Translations under genes and position numbers: made by a program
In this document: in pieces, positions 48,936-59,770 of the stretch
Layout: each line of letters starts with the position of its first letter
Numbering within the stretch: the first letter of the stretch is position 1
Source: Mya arenaria
Taxonomy: Eukaryota; Mollusca; Bivalvia; Myida; Myidae
DNA: 64,000 nucleotides
NCBI RefSeq assembly: GCF_026914265.1
Contig: NC_069129.1
Coordinates: 13,670,269-13,734,268 of the forward strand
Direction of reading: 5' to 3'
Notes under the pieces: model-generated
What the model was told of the DNA's origin: nothing
The model's input: only the letters and a program-made list of their open reading frames with translations
Database searches by the model: none

Positions 48936-49684
48936 TAGGTAAATTGGCCCAAAGAGTGTTGACAAGTTTTATACAATAGCCCACTTGATAACCCAGTTTT
49001 TTTCTCATATACACATTCTCACAAACTTTCATAACTATTGGTTGAAAAATAAAATTACCCACTATTAAGTTTAGCTGAATTTCATGAAAACACATTCTGA
49101 CCAGATTAAAATGTGGTCTCGGACGCTCACCAGTGCACTAACAGCCAAACCTGACTTTCATTTTATAAAGACAAAAAGTCCTGAAGGTTGGGAATAAAAT
49201 TTGGCTTCCAAGGTTAAGTGTTTGAAATATTTGCTCTAACATATGACCCAGTTGATCACCTGACATGGCCCATTTATGATGATCCAACCATGCCTATATT
49301 ACAAACTGTATTTCAAAGACAAACAATGCATGACCAAGTTACATGTACCTCTGTCATGAACATTGGATAGAATATTTTGTTGCTGGAGCTTAAGCAATTG
49401 CCAAATTCTGCCAAATTTAAGTGTTTACAGTTTTTCTTATAATTGACCTAATGACCTATGCACCAGGGGCAAAATGTTACTGTTTTACGCTCAACAATAT
49501 CAACAAAAACACTGAAGGCTTGAATAACAGGACTGTGAAATGTGCCCACAGATTTAACCTGACATCTGACAGTGGCAAGGTATTTAAACAAAGTTTATAA
49601 ACAACAAATCAACAGAAGTTTTTTCAATAACTTGTTACACTGGTTCATCTGTTACATACATTGACTGACTATGCAACTATAAAT
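48936..49684. other. Intergenic, no feature seen
   Basis: AT-rich sequence with no open frame, repeat or exon signal that I can support. Confidence 0.5.
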
Positions 49685-49690
49685 TTTATT
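49685..49690 (-). promoter_or_regulatory. Polyadenylation signal of MRPL36
   Basis: AATAAA on the minus strand, about 110 bases after the stop codon. Confidence 0.5.
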
Positions 49691-49796
49691 AAAAAGGACA
49701 AATTGGTTTTAATTTAAACAAAATACACAATTACATGATTGAAATAGACTTTCATTTTGTAACTGTTCCAGTTATGAACATCAGTACATAATAATC

Positions 49797-50264
49797 CTAC
49801 AAGTCTTTTCCTAGTCTTTGTCTCATCCAACTGCTTGTTATTCTTGACGTCTGAGTGTCCCCTGATTGGTAAAACAAATTCTCGTGATAATTCCAGTGGA
49901 TTGCCTCACGCCATCGACCTTTGGCATAATCATCCTTGAAAATACCAAACCCAGTTGCCTTCATCATTTGCTTGTGCCTGCCTTTAATTGTACATTCTAC
50001 ATACATTCTACCATGACGACGTTCAAAATAGCATCCAGCACACCGCAGCTTCAGTTTAGTCCGAACTTTGTATGTTCTAATTTGTTGAAACTGTATGCTA
50101 GAAATAGTTGCTGCCAGAGGTTGCGACACAACTGCATGTGTAGATATATGTGAATGGTCAAGGTCTGTTTGGATGACATTCTGGTACACTAATGGTCTTG
50201 AAGCCAGAGCTGAAAACTGTCTGAAGCCACAAACTGCTAGCCCGCGGCTGAGTACATTCAGCAT
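49797..50264 (-). CDS. MRPL36: Mitochondrial large-subunit ribosomal protein bL36m, 155 aa
   Basis: bL36m is a small zinc-binding protein of the mitochondrial 39S ribosomal subunit. The core YKVRTKLKLRCAGCYF (residues 65-80) followed by ERRHGRMYVECTIKGRHKQ carries the bL36 zinc ligands as C75-x2-C78, C91 and H97. Residues 1-64 are a long leader rich in Ser, Arg and Ala and fit a mitochondrial targeting sequence. Residues 103-155 extend well past the usual end of the family. The start is the ATG at 50262-50264; the frame is open further upstream only through a TATTTTCAG acceptor (exon edge 50276), so a non-coding first exon upstream is likely. The coding part is uninterrupted. Confidence 0.93.
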   Translation of the reverse strand: MLNVLSRGLAVCGFRQFSALASRPLVYQNVIQTDLDHSHISTHAVVSQPLAATISSIQFQQIRTYKVRTKLKLRCAGCYFERRHGRMYVECTIKGRHKQMMKATGFGIFKDDYAKGRWREAIHWNYHENLFYQSGDTQTSRITSSWMRQRLGKDL

Positions 50265-50276
50265 TATGTTGAACTT

Positions 50277-51735
50277 CTGAAAATAGCAAAAAACAAACAC
50301 TGTTACATATGTTCTAGAAAAGAAAAATGACACCCTGATGAATAATTGCTTGTGTATTTTTACATCAGTTTTATCAGTTTATGATCTTTCGAAACTCCGG
50401 AGAACGAATTCCATTGTTTCGCTCCCGTAGTCCAATTAACTGTACGTTGACGGGATTTTATTTAGATTTTTGATATGGCAAATCCTTCACATACAAATTG
50501 TTTAAAGTATCAAAAGTGGGTAGTTGTTCCGATCAGGACTCCGGGTTAAAGCATATAGCGTCTATAAAATATCATAAAAACAAGAAATATTACCAGATAA
50601 TGTTATTTTATATTAGTTCCGTACAAAAAAAAATAAATATCCAACTTATAATTATGAGTTTGACGGCTTTTCTTCATTTCATTCTGTCAAAACATAACGA
50701 TATATACATGAAGGGCACCTGCAAGGCTTCAGGGCACCGTTTTAAAATCGCTCGGAACATTTCGGCCATGGCCTAGTTGTTACGATTGTATAACGAGGTC
50801 TATCTCGAAGCTTTGTCGGAGGAGGCCGAGTTATAACGAATGTATCGAGTTGTTCCCCTTCGCATAATTGTTGTCTGTGTCAGTCAACTTTCGTTTTATT
50901 GGAAAGGTAAACAACTTGTTTTAATGCATTAATTTGATTAAATGCTTGTTTAGTGCAAAATAAGATTTCACGTATATGGTAAAATATGAATATAACTCTT
51001 TATGATCAATTTCAACCATAAAATACTTCACTTAAAACAATTTCAATATTTTTACCCCCCCCCTTTGCACATTCCCGTTTAGACGTTAGCGATTGGAAGA
51101 ATCTCGTATAACACGTCTATTATTTTAGACTATTCGCTCCCGTTACAGCGAAAATACATGACATTGGTAAAAAATAGATTTGAATATGAAAACTAGTTTC
51201 TACCAGATTTACTTTATTTAGCTATCAGCTTGTATTTTTGCTTTTTCAAGAACAATAAAGATAAATGTATAGACATATCACATGCAATTGTAGAAATGAA
51301 CCTCAAGGTTGATCTTGGTCAGTAAAATGCTTGCACTACAGACGTTTGAATGGCACTGTAATTATATTTACAAATTAACTCGTCGGTACAGAACACCAAA
51401 GTTTACATAAGGCTGTTTACTTCCAACACTCATACGAATCAGGTATATCTTTAAAATGAAAATTCAGTACTTTTGTTTATTAAAACTGTTTATTGTGTAT
51501 TGTTAATGTACACATAAAATAGCTACATTCAAATTTTATAAATAGTATTTAAATTGTTCAAACATATTAAATTATATAATTTATTAAGATTATGTAGTTT
51601 TTTTTGAAGATTTAGAATCAGTATCATTATGATATGAATTAATTTGTTTTTTTTGAAGATTTAGAATCAGTATCATTATGATATGAATTAATTTAAACTG
51701 TTAAATTGTATGATAGCCATAGAAAGAATGTAGGA
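50277..51735. other. Non-coding stretch upstream of MRPL36
   Basis: Should contain the 5' non-coding exon and promoter of MRPL36, but neither was pinned down. A diverged pogo-like segment (TCTATCTCGAAGC, GTATCGAGTTGTTCC) lies near 50798-50856. A 49-51 bp tandem duplication is listed separately. Confidence 0.4.
51598..51696 (+). repeat. Tandem duplication of about 50 bp
   Basis: TTTTTTGAAGATTTAGAATC then AGTATCATTATGATATGAAT occur twice in a row, apparently unchanged, so the duplication is recent. Confidence 0.9.
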
Positions 51736-52325
51736 CTAAGTGAACCACTTCCCAAGTGAACCAGGACTAAGTGAACCACTTGGTGAGACGTAGTGAACCA
51801 TCTATATGTTATATAGGGAATATTGTCTTAATGTTATATTATGTTTCAGATTTTATTTTCCTGGTTATAAATGATTCAATTTATAGGTAATGAGAATATA
51901 TTGTTAATCATATCAAAGTGTTTAATTATTAGAATTTTGTATTTTGATATAAAAATGTTTTGAAAAAAGAAAAGAAAAATGAACAACAAAATACCCTTTT
52001 TTAATCCTTAAGTTATAATGAATATATATTATCAATACATCCTACTTTGTTGAATTTTATTCAATATATGTTCAAAAACCTCTCTATGTTTGTTATTTAC
52101 ACCTCAATCATGTCCCAAAAACAAATAAGTCTTAAGCGTAATTAATGGATAATTGTACTCAAATTTTAATAGGCCTTATCAGTTTGTAAACAGCTCACTT
52201 ACAGAAGCTGTGAACAAACATAGTGGCATATGACTTTTATTATATCAATTTTTTTTTTCTATTTGGAACTGCCAGTTCATGACAACACGTCTATTTTTTT
52301 TTATATAAAACAAACATTACATACA

Positions 52326-52356
<31 letters not shown>

Positions 52357-53335
52357 GAAGTGGAACAGTATCATTTAACAAATGAGGTGAATAGTAAACA
52401 TTTTGATAATGCCTTAACCGTATATTGTGATTTCATTAACAAAAGTGTTCAAAAAACGTTTTGAATTGCTTTTATTGTTCAAGTGAGTTTGAAGAACTTT
52501 CAAATCATTATATAAATGGTACATAATATTTATCGGTTTGGATCTCCTTTCACAAATAAAGTATGTCTTATAAATTTATGCAATAGGCAATCTGACTTAA
52601 AACAATGTTTACAATATTATACTCTTTTTGGTCAATTTTATAACCTATTACTATATATCCTTAACTTCTTTCTGTATTCCACATCTTTAAAAAATCTCAT
52701 GTATAGCATTCCAGAAAGTTGTCAAAAATGGACATTTATAAAAAAAAGTGTTCGTAGCCTTCTACTTCATTACAATAAATACATTAAGGGCAATCCTTCA
52801 ACTTCAATGTAAATAAATTTAAATTTGTTGCTACAATATTATGCAATACATTTATTTTGAATTGTTTGACTTTATTATCCACAATGGACTTATGAACAAT
52901 ACCATATACATGTATATTTGATATAATTGCTTATTCGTCATATCTTTAAAAGGTTTATTTTGGATAGTTTCAATTATTTTGTACTGTAACATGTGTTGTT
53001 AATTTATTGATATGTAATAAATATCATAATATTTATGCATCTATTGTATTTATGTTACTTTCATGAAGTGAAAAAAACTACTATTTTAAATGTCATGAAA
53101 CGTAAAAGTCTTTAAGTTTCATTCCTTTTCAATTTCTAACAGCTAAACAAACATCTTTAACAGTGTGGCAAATGTGTGAAGTAATGCATTCAAATGGCGA
53201 TAATTACTAGTTATCACCTTTCAGGCAGTGTGCCATCACACAATAGCCACTATATAATACATACGTGGTTCACTTGGTCCTGAAATGGTACACTTAGGAA
53301 CTGGTTCACTTGTGAAATGGTTCACTTCGTCCTGC
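51735..53335. mobile_element. 1.6-kb element with inverted subterminal AAGTGAACCA repeats
   Basis: The left end has TAGGACTAAGTGAACCACTT, CCCAAGTGAACCAGGACTAA and GTGAACCACTTGG; the right end has the reverse complement in matching order (GTGGTTCACTTGGTCCTGAA, GGTTCACTTGTGAAATGG, TTCACTTCGTCCTGCA). CATAGAAA occurs beyond both ends in opposite orientation. The interior is very AT-rich; a 98-codon open frame at 52516-52812 has no recognisable motif. A TA run lies at 52328-52358. Confidence 0.65.
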
Positions 53336-53476
53336 ACCCCCATAGAAATATGAAGCGCTGCTGGATCAGCGGACATGAACAGGGTTTAATAATAATATGC
53401 CATAGTTCTTAGTCTATTATCAAATAATATAATTAATAATATAGATCTTCAAAATATACTTATTTGGCTAGTTTTG

Positions 53477-53687
53477 ATGCATAGTTATGCCACACACACA
53501 CACACATACACCCTAAACAAATAATATATATATCAGGACATTAAGACTAAAATGAACCTAGGTTTATTAATATAAATCATAATATTAATAAAGTTAATAA
53601 ACCTAGGTTCATTTTAGTCTTAATGTACCTGATATATATATATTATTTGTTTTGGGTGTATGTGTGTGTGGCATAACCATGCATCAA
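53477..53687. repeat. Near-perfect hairpin (arms about 95 bp)
   Basis: The left arm from GATGCATAGTTATGCCACAC through AGACTAAAATGAACCTAGGT is mirrored by ACCTAGGTTCATTTTAGTCT through GTGTGGCATAACCATGCATC, with few mismatches and a short AT-rich centre. A CA/TG run lies in both arms. Confidence 0.9.
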
Positions 53688-53812
53688 GTCCTTGCGCTGT
53701 CACCCATTAGCACAACTCTCTAGACAGTTTTCTGAACACATGATCTGTTATGTTATGTCATTTAGAAATACACAACATAAATTTGATATTTAATTATAAT
53801 ATCAGGCAGAAA

Positions 53813-53949
53813 TTATTTGGTAACCATGCCTCTACAAATTAGGACAGCCTTGTATGCTATAAGCTGATTCTGGTGGATTGGCTTTGTCCCTGGCGTGATC
53901 AAGAATAATTTTTTACCGGTTGGCATAAACTCAAAGCCTGACGCTAAAC
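53813..53949 (-). other. Exon-like segment B, paralogous to 54147-54317
   Basis: After a TTAG acceptor the frame reads LASGFEFMPTGKKLFLITPG, then TKPIHQNQLIAYKAVLI and a stop. It shares (V/F)LITPG..P......NQNQL-like residues and spacing with segment A. No family is recognised. A coding exon, a decayed duplicate, or repeat-derived sequence all remain possible. Confidence 0.3.
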
Positions 53950-54146
53950 CTAAGATCATGTCAGTACCCTAGCATTTTAGCAAAAAGTATTGTACATGGG
54001 AAGAATTTTGATAACTCTTTTATATGGCAATCATAAATCTAGAACTTTCAATGGATTAGTATTTCAATAAATCAAGTATACTAGTTACAGTTTATAAATA
54101 CACTGTATAAAAAACTTCTTGTTACTGATCCAATGTTTTAAAATGT

Positions 54147-54317
54147 TCAATTGATTTCAGACTTAAAGACAAAGACCACACCAGCCATGCCGGGATTAGT
54201 TAGGAGGGCGACGTTCGCACTTAGCTGATTCTGGTTCCCGGAGGCGCAGTTTGGCTGTGCCCCGGGGGTGATCAGAACTCGTGTCGGCTTCTCTGGAGGC
54301 TCCACTCCTAACCCAAC
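54147..54317 (-). other. Exon-like segment A, paralogous to 53813-53949
   Basis: After a CCTGTAG acceptor the frame reads VGLGVEPPEKPTRVLITPGA, then QPNCASGNQNQLSANVALL and TNPGMAGVVFVFK before a stop. GC content is well above the flanks. The lack of a clear donor leaves the gene model open. Function unknown. Confidence 0.35.
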
Positions 54318-54889
54318 CTACAGGAACATGTAAGTATTAAGACCTAGGCGTGATCACGCAGGATTACTGGTCATGGTTAAATGGCAAAGATGAATCAACA
54401 CTGAATAAATGATATGTAAGATGGCATAGAACCATAGACACACATTCGACATCAATAGAATAATTGAATTATTGATAAACATTTTAGTTACTTCTTTAAC
54501 TGACTCAACACTGTCAGATTTATATTATTAGCGTCCAGTCAGTCACAAGGATAAAATATAATAATCATAGTAGAAGCAATTTTAAAAGTGAATATGCTTC
54601 ACAAACAACAAATGGTTCTACATGAAGTATCAAATAATGTACCAAATAATTTTGTCTTTTATGAACATTAAGTCATGAGAGTTTTTATTACAATTAAGGC
54701 ATAACAAAAAAAGTTTGTTTTTAGTTTGCCCACATACCATTTATGTGAAATTAAACAATTATTTTGTTTGGCCTTATGAGGCTAAATTTAATAAATCATC
54801 CAAAATTTACTTACCACACTGATTTTAATTTTAAATGCAAACAAAAGATTGGTCTTCAATATGATTGTAACTTCACATAGTACTAACTT

Positions 54890-55020
54890 CAGGGGCGTAG
54901 CTGGGTCTATTATGAAGTATAGGCCCACTTGGTAGGGGGATTCGGGGGACTTTTTTTTAAAACTATAGATCCGATATGGTGCGATTTTGCGTGTATCTGG
55001 AGCCGTTTTAGTCATCAAAA
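54890..55020. mobile_element. Fragment related to the 11777/13444 hAT-type MITE
   Basis: CAGGGGCGTAGCTGGGT at one end, a GGGGGATTCGGGGGAC block, and AGATCCGATATGGTGCGATT resemble TAATCCGACATGGTGCATTT in the 13444 copy. Confidence 0.4.
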
Positions 55021-55198
55021 ATAGCTTCATAACGCACTTGACTAAAATTTATTTTTGTCTTACGTATGATGTACTGTAACAGAACTGAAATACAAATATT
55101 TGATTCTTATTTGTCAAACAAGCATCAAAATGGAAAATATGTATGTAATGATTAAACAAGCGTGTCCAGTTGGTTTTGTTTACGATGAAATATCGTCT

Positions 55199-57719
55199 TT
55201 AAATGAAATCCAAGTTCCTGCATTTGACTGAAGCAAAAGTGTTTATGATTTTATTTATGTCTATCTTAACATCGCGATGAGTATGGAGGACGCCAAGTGA
55301 AGATAGCCTTTCGCCGGTCAGTGTAGAACGAAGGTATGTCTTGATACGCCTCATGGATCTGAAGGAGCGCTCACATGAGGCAGATGTGGCAGACATGGTC
55401 AGCAGTATCTGCAGTATAATGTATATGCAGGAAAGCTGCCTCCGATGTCTTGTTGAGTGTCGCCAGCAGTGTCCAAGGCTTTGCAACATTCACCTGCCAT
55501 CGCAGAATCCACCTCCTTACTTTCTCACTGAACTCTTGCCGAGTCTTGGGCAGGTCTGGTTCATAGGCCTCGTAAATCCTGTCCACATTAGCCGACTGGA
55601 TACGGGTATTCATTTCTTGAAGCAGGTGGTCAACAAAAACGTTGAAGACGGAAACCTTCCAATACCGACTGGGGTCCTGTACATTATAGTTCGCCCTGTT
55701 CCTCTGTCTGGCTGCTTGTCGTGCACTGCAAGGTCAATCTAGGTAAAACAAAAATAAAACATTGGATCGATATCGTTAATGGCCGAATCGATTAAACCGT
55801 TCGGTAAAAGAATGCAAAATACCTAATAGAAGTTTACCGCGTATATCTGAATACGGATCTCATTAAATTTATATCGAAATACCAAACCAGCTAGCACACT
55901 TTTTTTTATGCCCCCCTTCGAAGAAGATGGGTATATTGCTTTGCACAGGCATGTCGGTATGTCGGTCGGTCCGTCGGTAGACCAAAGCTTGTCCGAGTGA
56001 TAACTCAACAATTCCTGGACGTATGGTCATCAAACTTGACATGCAGGTTGGGCCTGACCAGTAGATGAACCCTATTGTTTTTGGGGGTCATCGGGCCAAA
56101 GGTCAAGGTCACAGTGACCTTGAATGGTAAAAGGTTGTCCATGTGATAACTCGACAATGCCTACAACCATGGCCCTCAAACTTGACTTGGAGGTTGGGCC
56201 TGACCAGTTTTTGGGGGTCATCGGGCCAAAGGTCAAGGTCACAGTGACCTTGAATGGTAAAAGGTTGTCCGTGTCATTACTCGACAATGCCTGCACCTAT
56301 GACCCTCAAACTTGACTTGGAGGTTGGGCCTGACCAGTAGATGATCCCTATTGTTTTGAATGGTAAAAGGTCGTCTGAGTGATAACGCGACAATGCCTGC
56401 ACCCACGGCCATCAAACTTGAATTGGAGGTTGGGCCTAACCAGTAGATGGCCCATATTGATTTTCGGGGTCATTGGGCCAAAGGTCAAGGTAACAGTGAC
56501 ATTGAACGATAAAAGGTTGCCCGAGTGATAACTCAACAATGCCTGCGCCCATGGCCCTCAAAGTTGACTTGGAGGTTGGGCCTGACCAGTTGATTACCCC
56601 TATTGATTTAAGGGGTCAGAGGTCAAGGTCACAGTGACCTTGAAAGCAAACTCGACAATTCCTGGACCTATGGTCATCAAACTTGACATGAAGGTTGGGC
56701 CTGACCAGTAGATGACCCCTCTTGACTTTGGGGGTCATCAGGCCAAGGTCAAGGTCACAGTAACCTTTAACGCAAAAAAGTTAACAAATCTTCTCCCAGT
56801 GATATCTCAACAATGCCTGAATCTATGATCATCAAACTTGACATGTAAGTTGGGCCTGACCAGGAGATGACCCTTTTTGATTTTAGGAGTCATTGGGTCA
56901 AAGGTCAGGTTCACAGTGACCATGAATGCGAAAATGTTTCAAGTGATAATTGGACAATGCCTGCACCCATGGCCCTCAAACTTGACTTGGAGTTGTGTCT
57001 GACCTGTAGATGACCCCTTATGATTTAAGGGGTCATTGGATCAAAGGTCAAGGTTACAGTGACCTTGAACGAAAAATGCTTGTCTGTGTGATAACTTTTC
57101 AATGCCTGCACCCATGGCCCTCAAACTTAACATTTAGATTTTTGGTGACCAGCTACTACTATGGATTTTGAGGTCATAGAGTGAAAGGTCATGGTCATAA
57201 CACACTCTATCCTCAAACTTTGAATGGTCATAATCTTAAAACTGCCTCAACGGCATACAATGTTAGCGACAAATCAGCTGTCATTTCGGTCCATGAATAT
57301 TTCATTCAATTGTCCATATAATCCTGACAACATGGCGCTCAGGGGGGGCATAATGTTTGACAAACATCTCTTGTTTAAATTATCAGTCTGCAGTCTGGCA
57401 AATACACGATGCATTTTGAACTGTTACAAATACGCTTTTATCATTTGTGTTCCGTTGCATTGTTAATTATTGCGTTAAGACGCTTTGCTATATGCACCAA
57501 TTGATCAATACATATATTTATCGGCAACCACATGAAATCAACATGCAAATACAGGTAATATGTACCTGGAACTCGTCAGCTAAGGTCACAGCTTTCTGAT
57601 AAAGGGCATGAAAGACAACGCGACAGGCATTCTTGAATGTACGAAGCGCATCTGCCCTGCTAATCCACCTTGTTTCACACAAGGTCTTCAACTTTTGTAG
57701 GCACTCCATCGCTTGCATT
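55199..57719 (-). pseudogene. hAT-superfamily transposase gene (ZMYM1-like), broken
   Basis: Two coding blocks on the minus strand. Block 1 (57566-57719) reads KLKTLCETRWISRADALRTF, a hAT core motif, and ends CAG before GTACAT. Block 2 (about 55725 down to 55199) begins after TTGCAG with ARQAARQRNRANYNV and ends with the hAT C-terminal dimerisation region (ATSASCERSFRSMRRIKTYL, then RSTLTGERLSSLGVLHTHRD) and a TAA stop. Within block 2 the frame must shift by one base near 55420-55445, so the copy is dead or misassembled. The N-terminal part is absent: upstream sequence is replaced by the 169-bp satellite at 57719. The gap between blocks is filled by an ACAAGAG-type element. Domestication cannot be excluded, but the shift argues against it. 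Confidence 0.75.
55903..57376 (-). mobile_element. ACAAGAG...GGGGGGCATAA element, copy 2 (inverted relative to copy 1)
   Basis: Starts TATGCCCCCCTTCGAAGAAG and ends GGGGGGGCATAATGTTTGAC, AAACATCTCTTGT; on the minus strand it is the same as 35083-36490. The plus strand shows nine or so units with AGGTTGGGCCTGACCAGTAG and CAAGGTCACAGTGACCTTGA. It lies in the gap between the two hAT blocks. Confidence 0.85.
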
Positions 57720-59070
57720 CGAAAATCGAAATTTGCTGCTGTAAAAGCCATTTTGGGTACGAACTGACCAGAAATTTCGACTAAGGGGACCATAACGAAA
57801 AGTGGGGGGATGAACTAGGCCACGAGCCCTACAATATGAGCTATTTAGATCGCTGGAGCTTTTGTCCTGAGTAGCCGAAAATAGAGCTCGAAAATCGAAA
57901 TTTGCTGCTGTAAAAGCCATTTTGGGTACGAACTGACCAGAAATTTCGACTAAGGGGACCATAACGAAAAGTGGGGGGATGAACTAGGCCACGAGCCCTA
58001 CAATATGAGCTATTTAGATCGCTGGAGCTTTTGTCCTGAGTAGCCGAAAATAGAGCTCGAAAATCGAAATTTGCTGCTGTAAAAGCCATTTTGGGTACGA
58101 ACTGACCAGAAATTTCGACTAAGGGGACCATAACGAAAAGTGGGGGGATGAACTAGGCCACGAGCCCTACAATATGAGCTATTTAGATCGCTGGAGCTTT
58201 TGTCCTGAGTAGCCGAAAATAGAGCTCGAAAATCGAAATTTGCTGCTGTAAAAGCCATTTTGGGTACGAACTGACCAGAAATTTCGACTAAGGGGACCAT
58301 AACGAAAAGTGGGGGGATGAACTAGGCCACGAGCCCTACAATATGAGCTATTTAGATCGCTGGAGCTTTTGTCCTGAGTAGCCGAAAATAGAGCTCGAAA
58401 ATCGAAATTTGCTGCTGTAAAAGCCATTTTGGGTACGAACTGACCAGAAATTTCGACTAAGGGGACCATAACGAAAAGTGGGGGGATGAACTAGGCCACG
58501 AGCCCTACAATATGAGCTATTTAGATCGCTGGAGCTTTTGTCCTGAGTAGCCGAAAATAGAGCTCGAAAATCGAAATTTGCTGCTGTAAAAGCCATTTTG
58601 GGTACGAACTGACCAGAAATTTCGACTAAGGGGACCATAACGAAAAGTGGGGGGATGAACTAGGCCACGAGCCCTACAATATGAGCTATTTAGATCGCTG
58701 GAGCTTTTGTCCTGAGTAGCCGAAAATAGAGCTCGAAAATCGAAATTTGCTGCTGTAAAAGCCATTTTGGGTACGAACTGACCAGAAATTTCGACTAAGG
58801 GGACCATAACGAAAAGTGGGGGGATGAACTAGGCCACGAGCCCTACAATATGAGCTATTTAGATCGCTGGAGCTTTTGTCCTGAGTAGCCGAAAATAGAG
58901 CTCGAAAATCGAAATTTGCTGCTGTAAAAGCCATTTTGGGTACGAACTGACCAGAAATTTCGACTAAGGGGACCATAACGAAAAGTGGGGGGATGAACTA
59001 GGCCACGAGCCCTACAATATGAGCTATTTAGATCGCTGGAGCTTTTGTCCTGAGTAGCCGAAAATAGAGC
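57719..59070 (+). repeat. 169-bp satellite, eight identical units
   Basis: A 169-bp unit (starting TCGAAAATCGAAATTTGCTG and ending CCGAAAATAGAGC) repeats exactly eight times. I see no substitution between units. After the last, TCGAAAATTCGACTGAGGGA, ACTTTAGCGAATAGTG and TGTTGAACAT form a diverged partial ninth unit. The minus strand carries a chance 96-codon open frame in every unit, offset by 169 each time. Confidence 0.97.
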
Positions 59071-59770
59071 TCGAAAATTCGACTGAGGGAACTTTAGCGA
59101 ATAGTGTAATGTTGAACATTCTTCGCTTAACGCTCCTTTGGCTCATGTTCAGCTAGGCATTGTCAGGTTCATTCGAAACAATCATGGTTATTTAAAACTC
59201 ATTAAAAAGTATATGTAACTGAATTCCATGCAGGGATCTATTCTGCATGTCAATTGAGATTTATTAACGCCGGCTAGTAGACAATAGGTTTGAATCCTTG
59301 GCGCTGATTTGCAATTGAAGTGGGTCCGTCTAGCGCAGGTTCGAATTAAAATTGCCGAAAATAAAACAAACAATAGGCGAATAACACCTGCTCAACAAAA
59401 ACAATAGCTTTATATATTTAGAGACAGATATTGCCAAAAATTTACATTTAATGCTTTATATAAAGAAATTTGCAATCCCCAGTTCGCATCTAACGACAAA
59501 CATTATAATGGCGGGCAAACTATTGACTAGTACCGTACATACGTATCAACGGAGGGTACACAGAGGTAACATTTTGGATGGTATAAGAGGTACGGAGTGT
59601 AAACAGTGTTTAAGTAGAGGGGGACAGAGGGGGTTTCATTAAGCAAATTCTGTGTCACAGATTTGCACCAAAAAGTTTTTTTCTGTAACGAATCTCAGGA
59701 CATTAATCTAATAGAATTTGTTACGCTTTGATGTCATAATTGTAAAAAAGTACCAAAATGTAAAAAAAAG

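Noticed and set aside
48641..48938. Two overlapping 95-codon frames
   Set aside because: The stretch is shared with 24105 as a dispersed repeat, the frames are not conserved there, and no domain is seen.
52516..52812. 98-codon frame inside the AAGTGAACCA element as a transposase
   Set aside because: Too short, AT-driven composition, no catalytic or zinc-finger motif.
57721..57793. N-terminal extension of the hAT block into the satellite (MVPLVEISGQ...)
   Set aside because: The continuity is a chance read-through across the satellite junction; the same peptide occurs in every unit.
57841..58976. Seven identical 96-codon minus-strand frames
   Set aside because: One chance frame per 169-bp satellite unit; no domain and no independent support.
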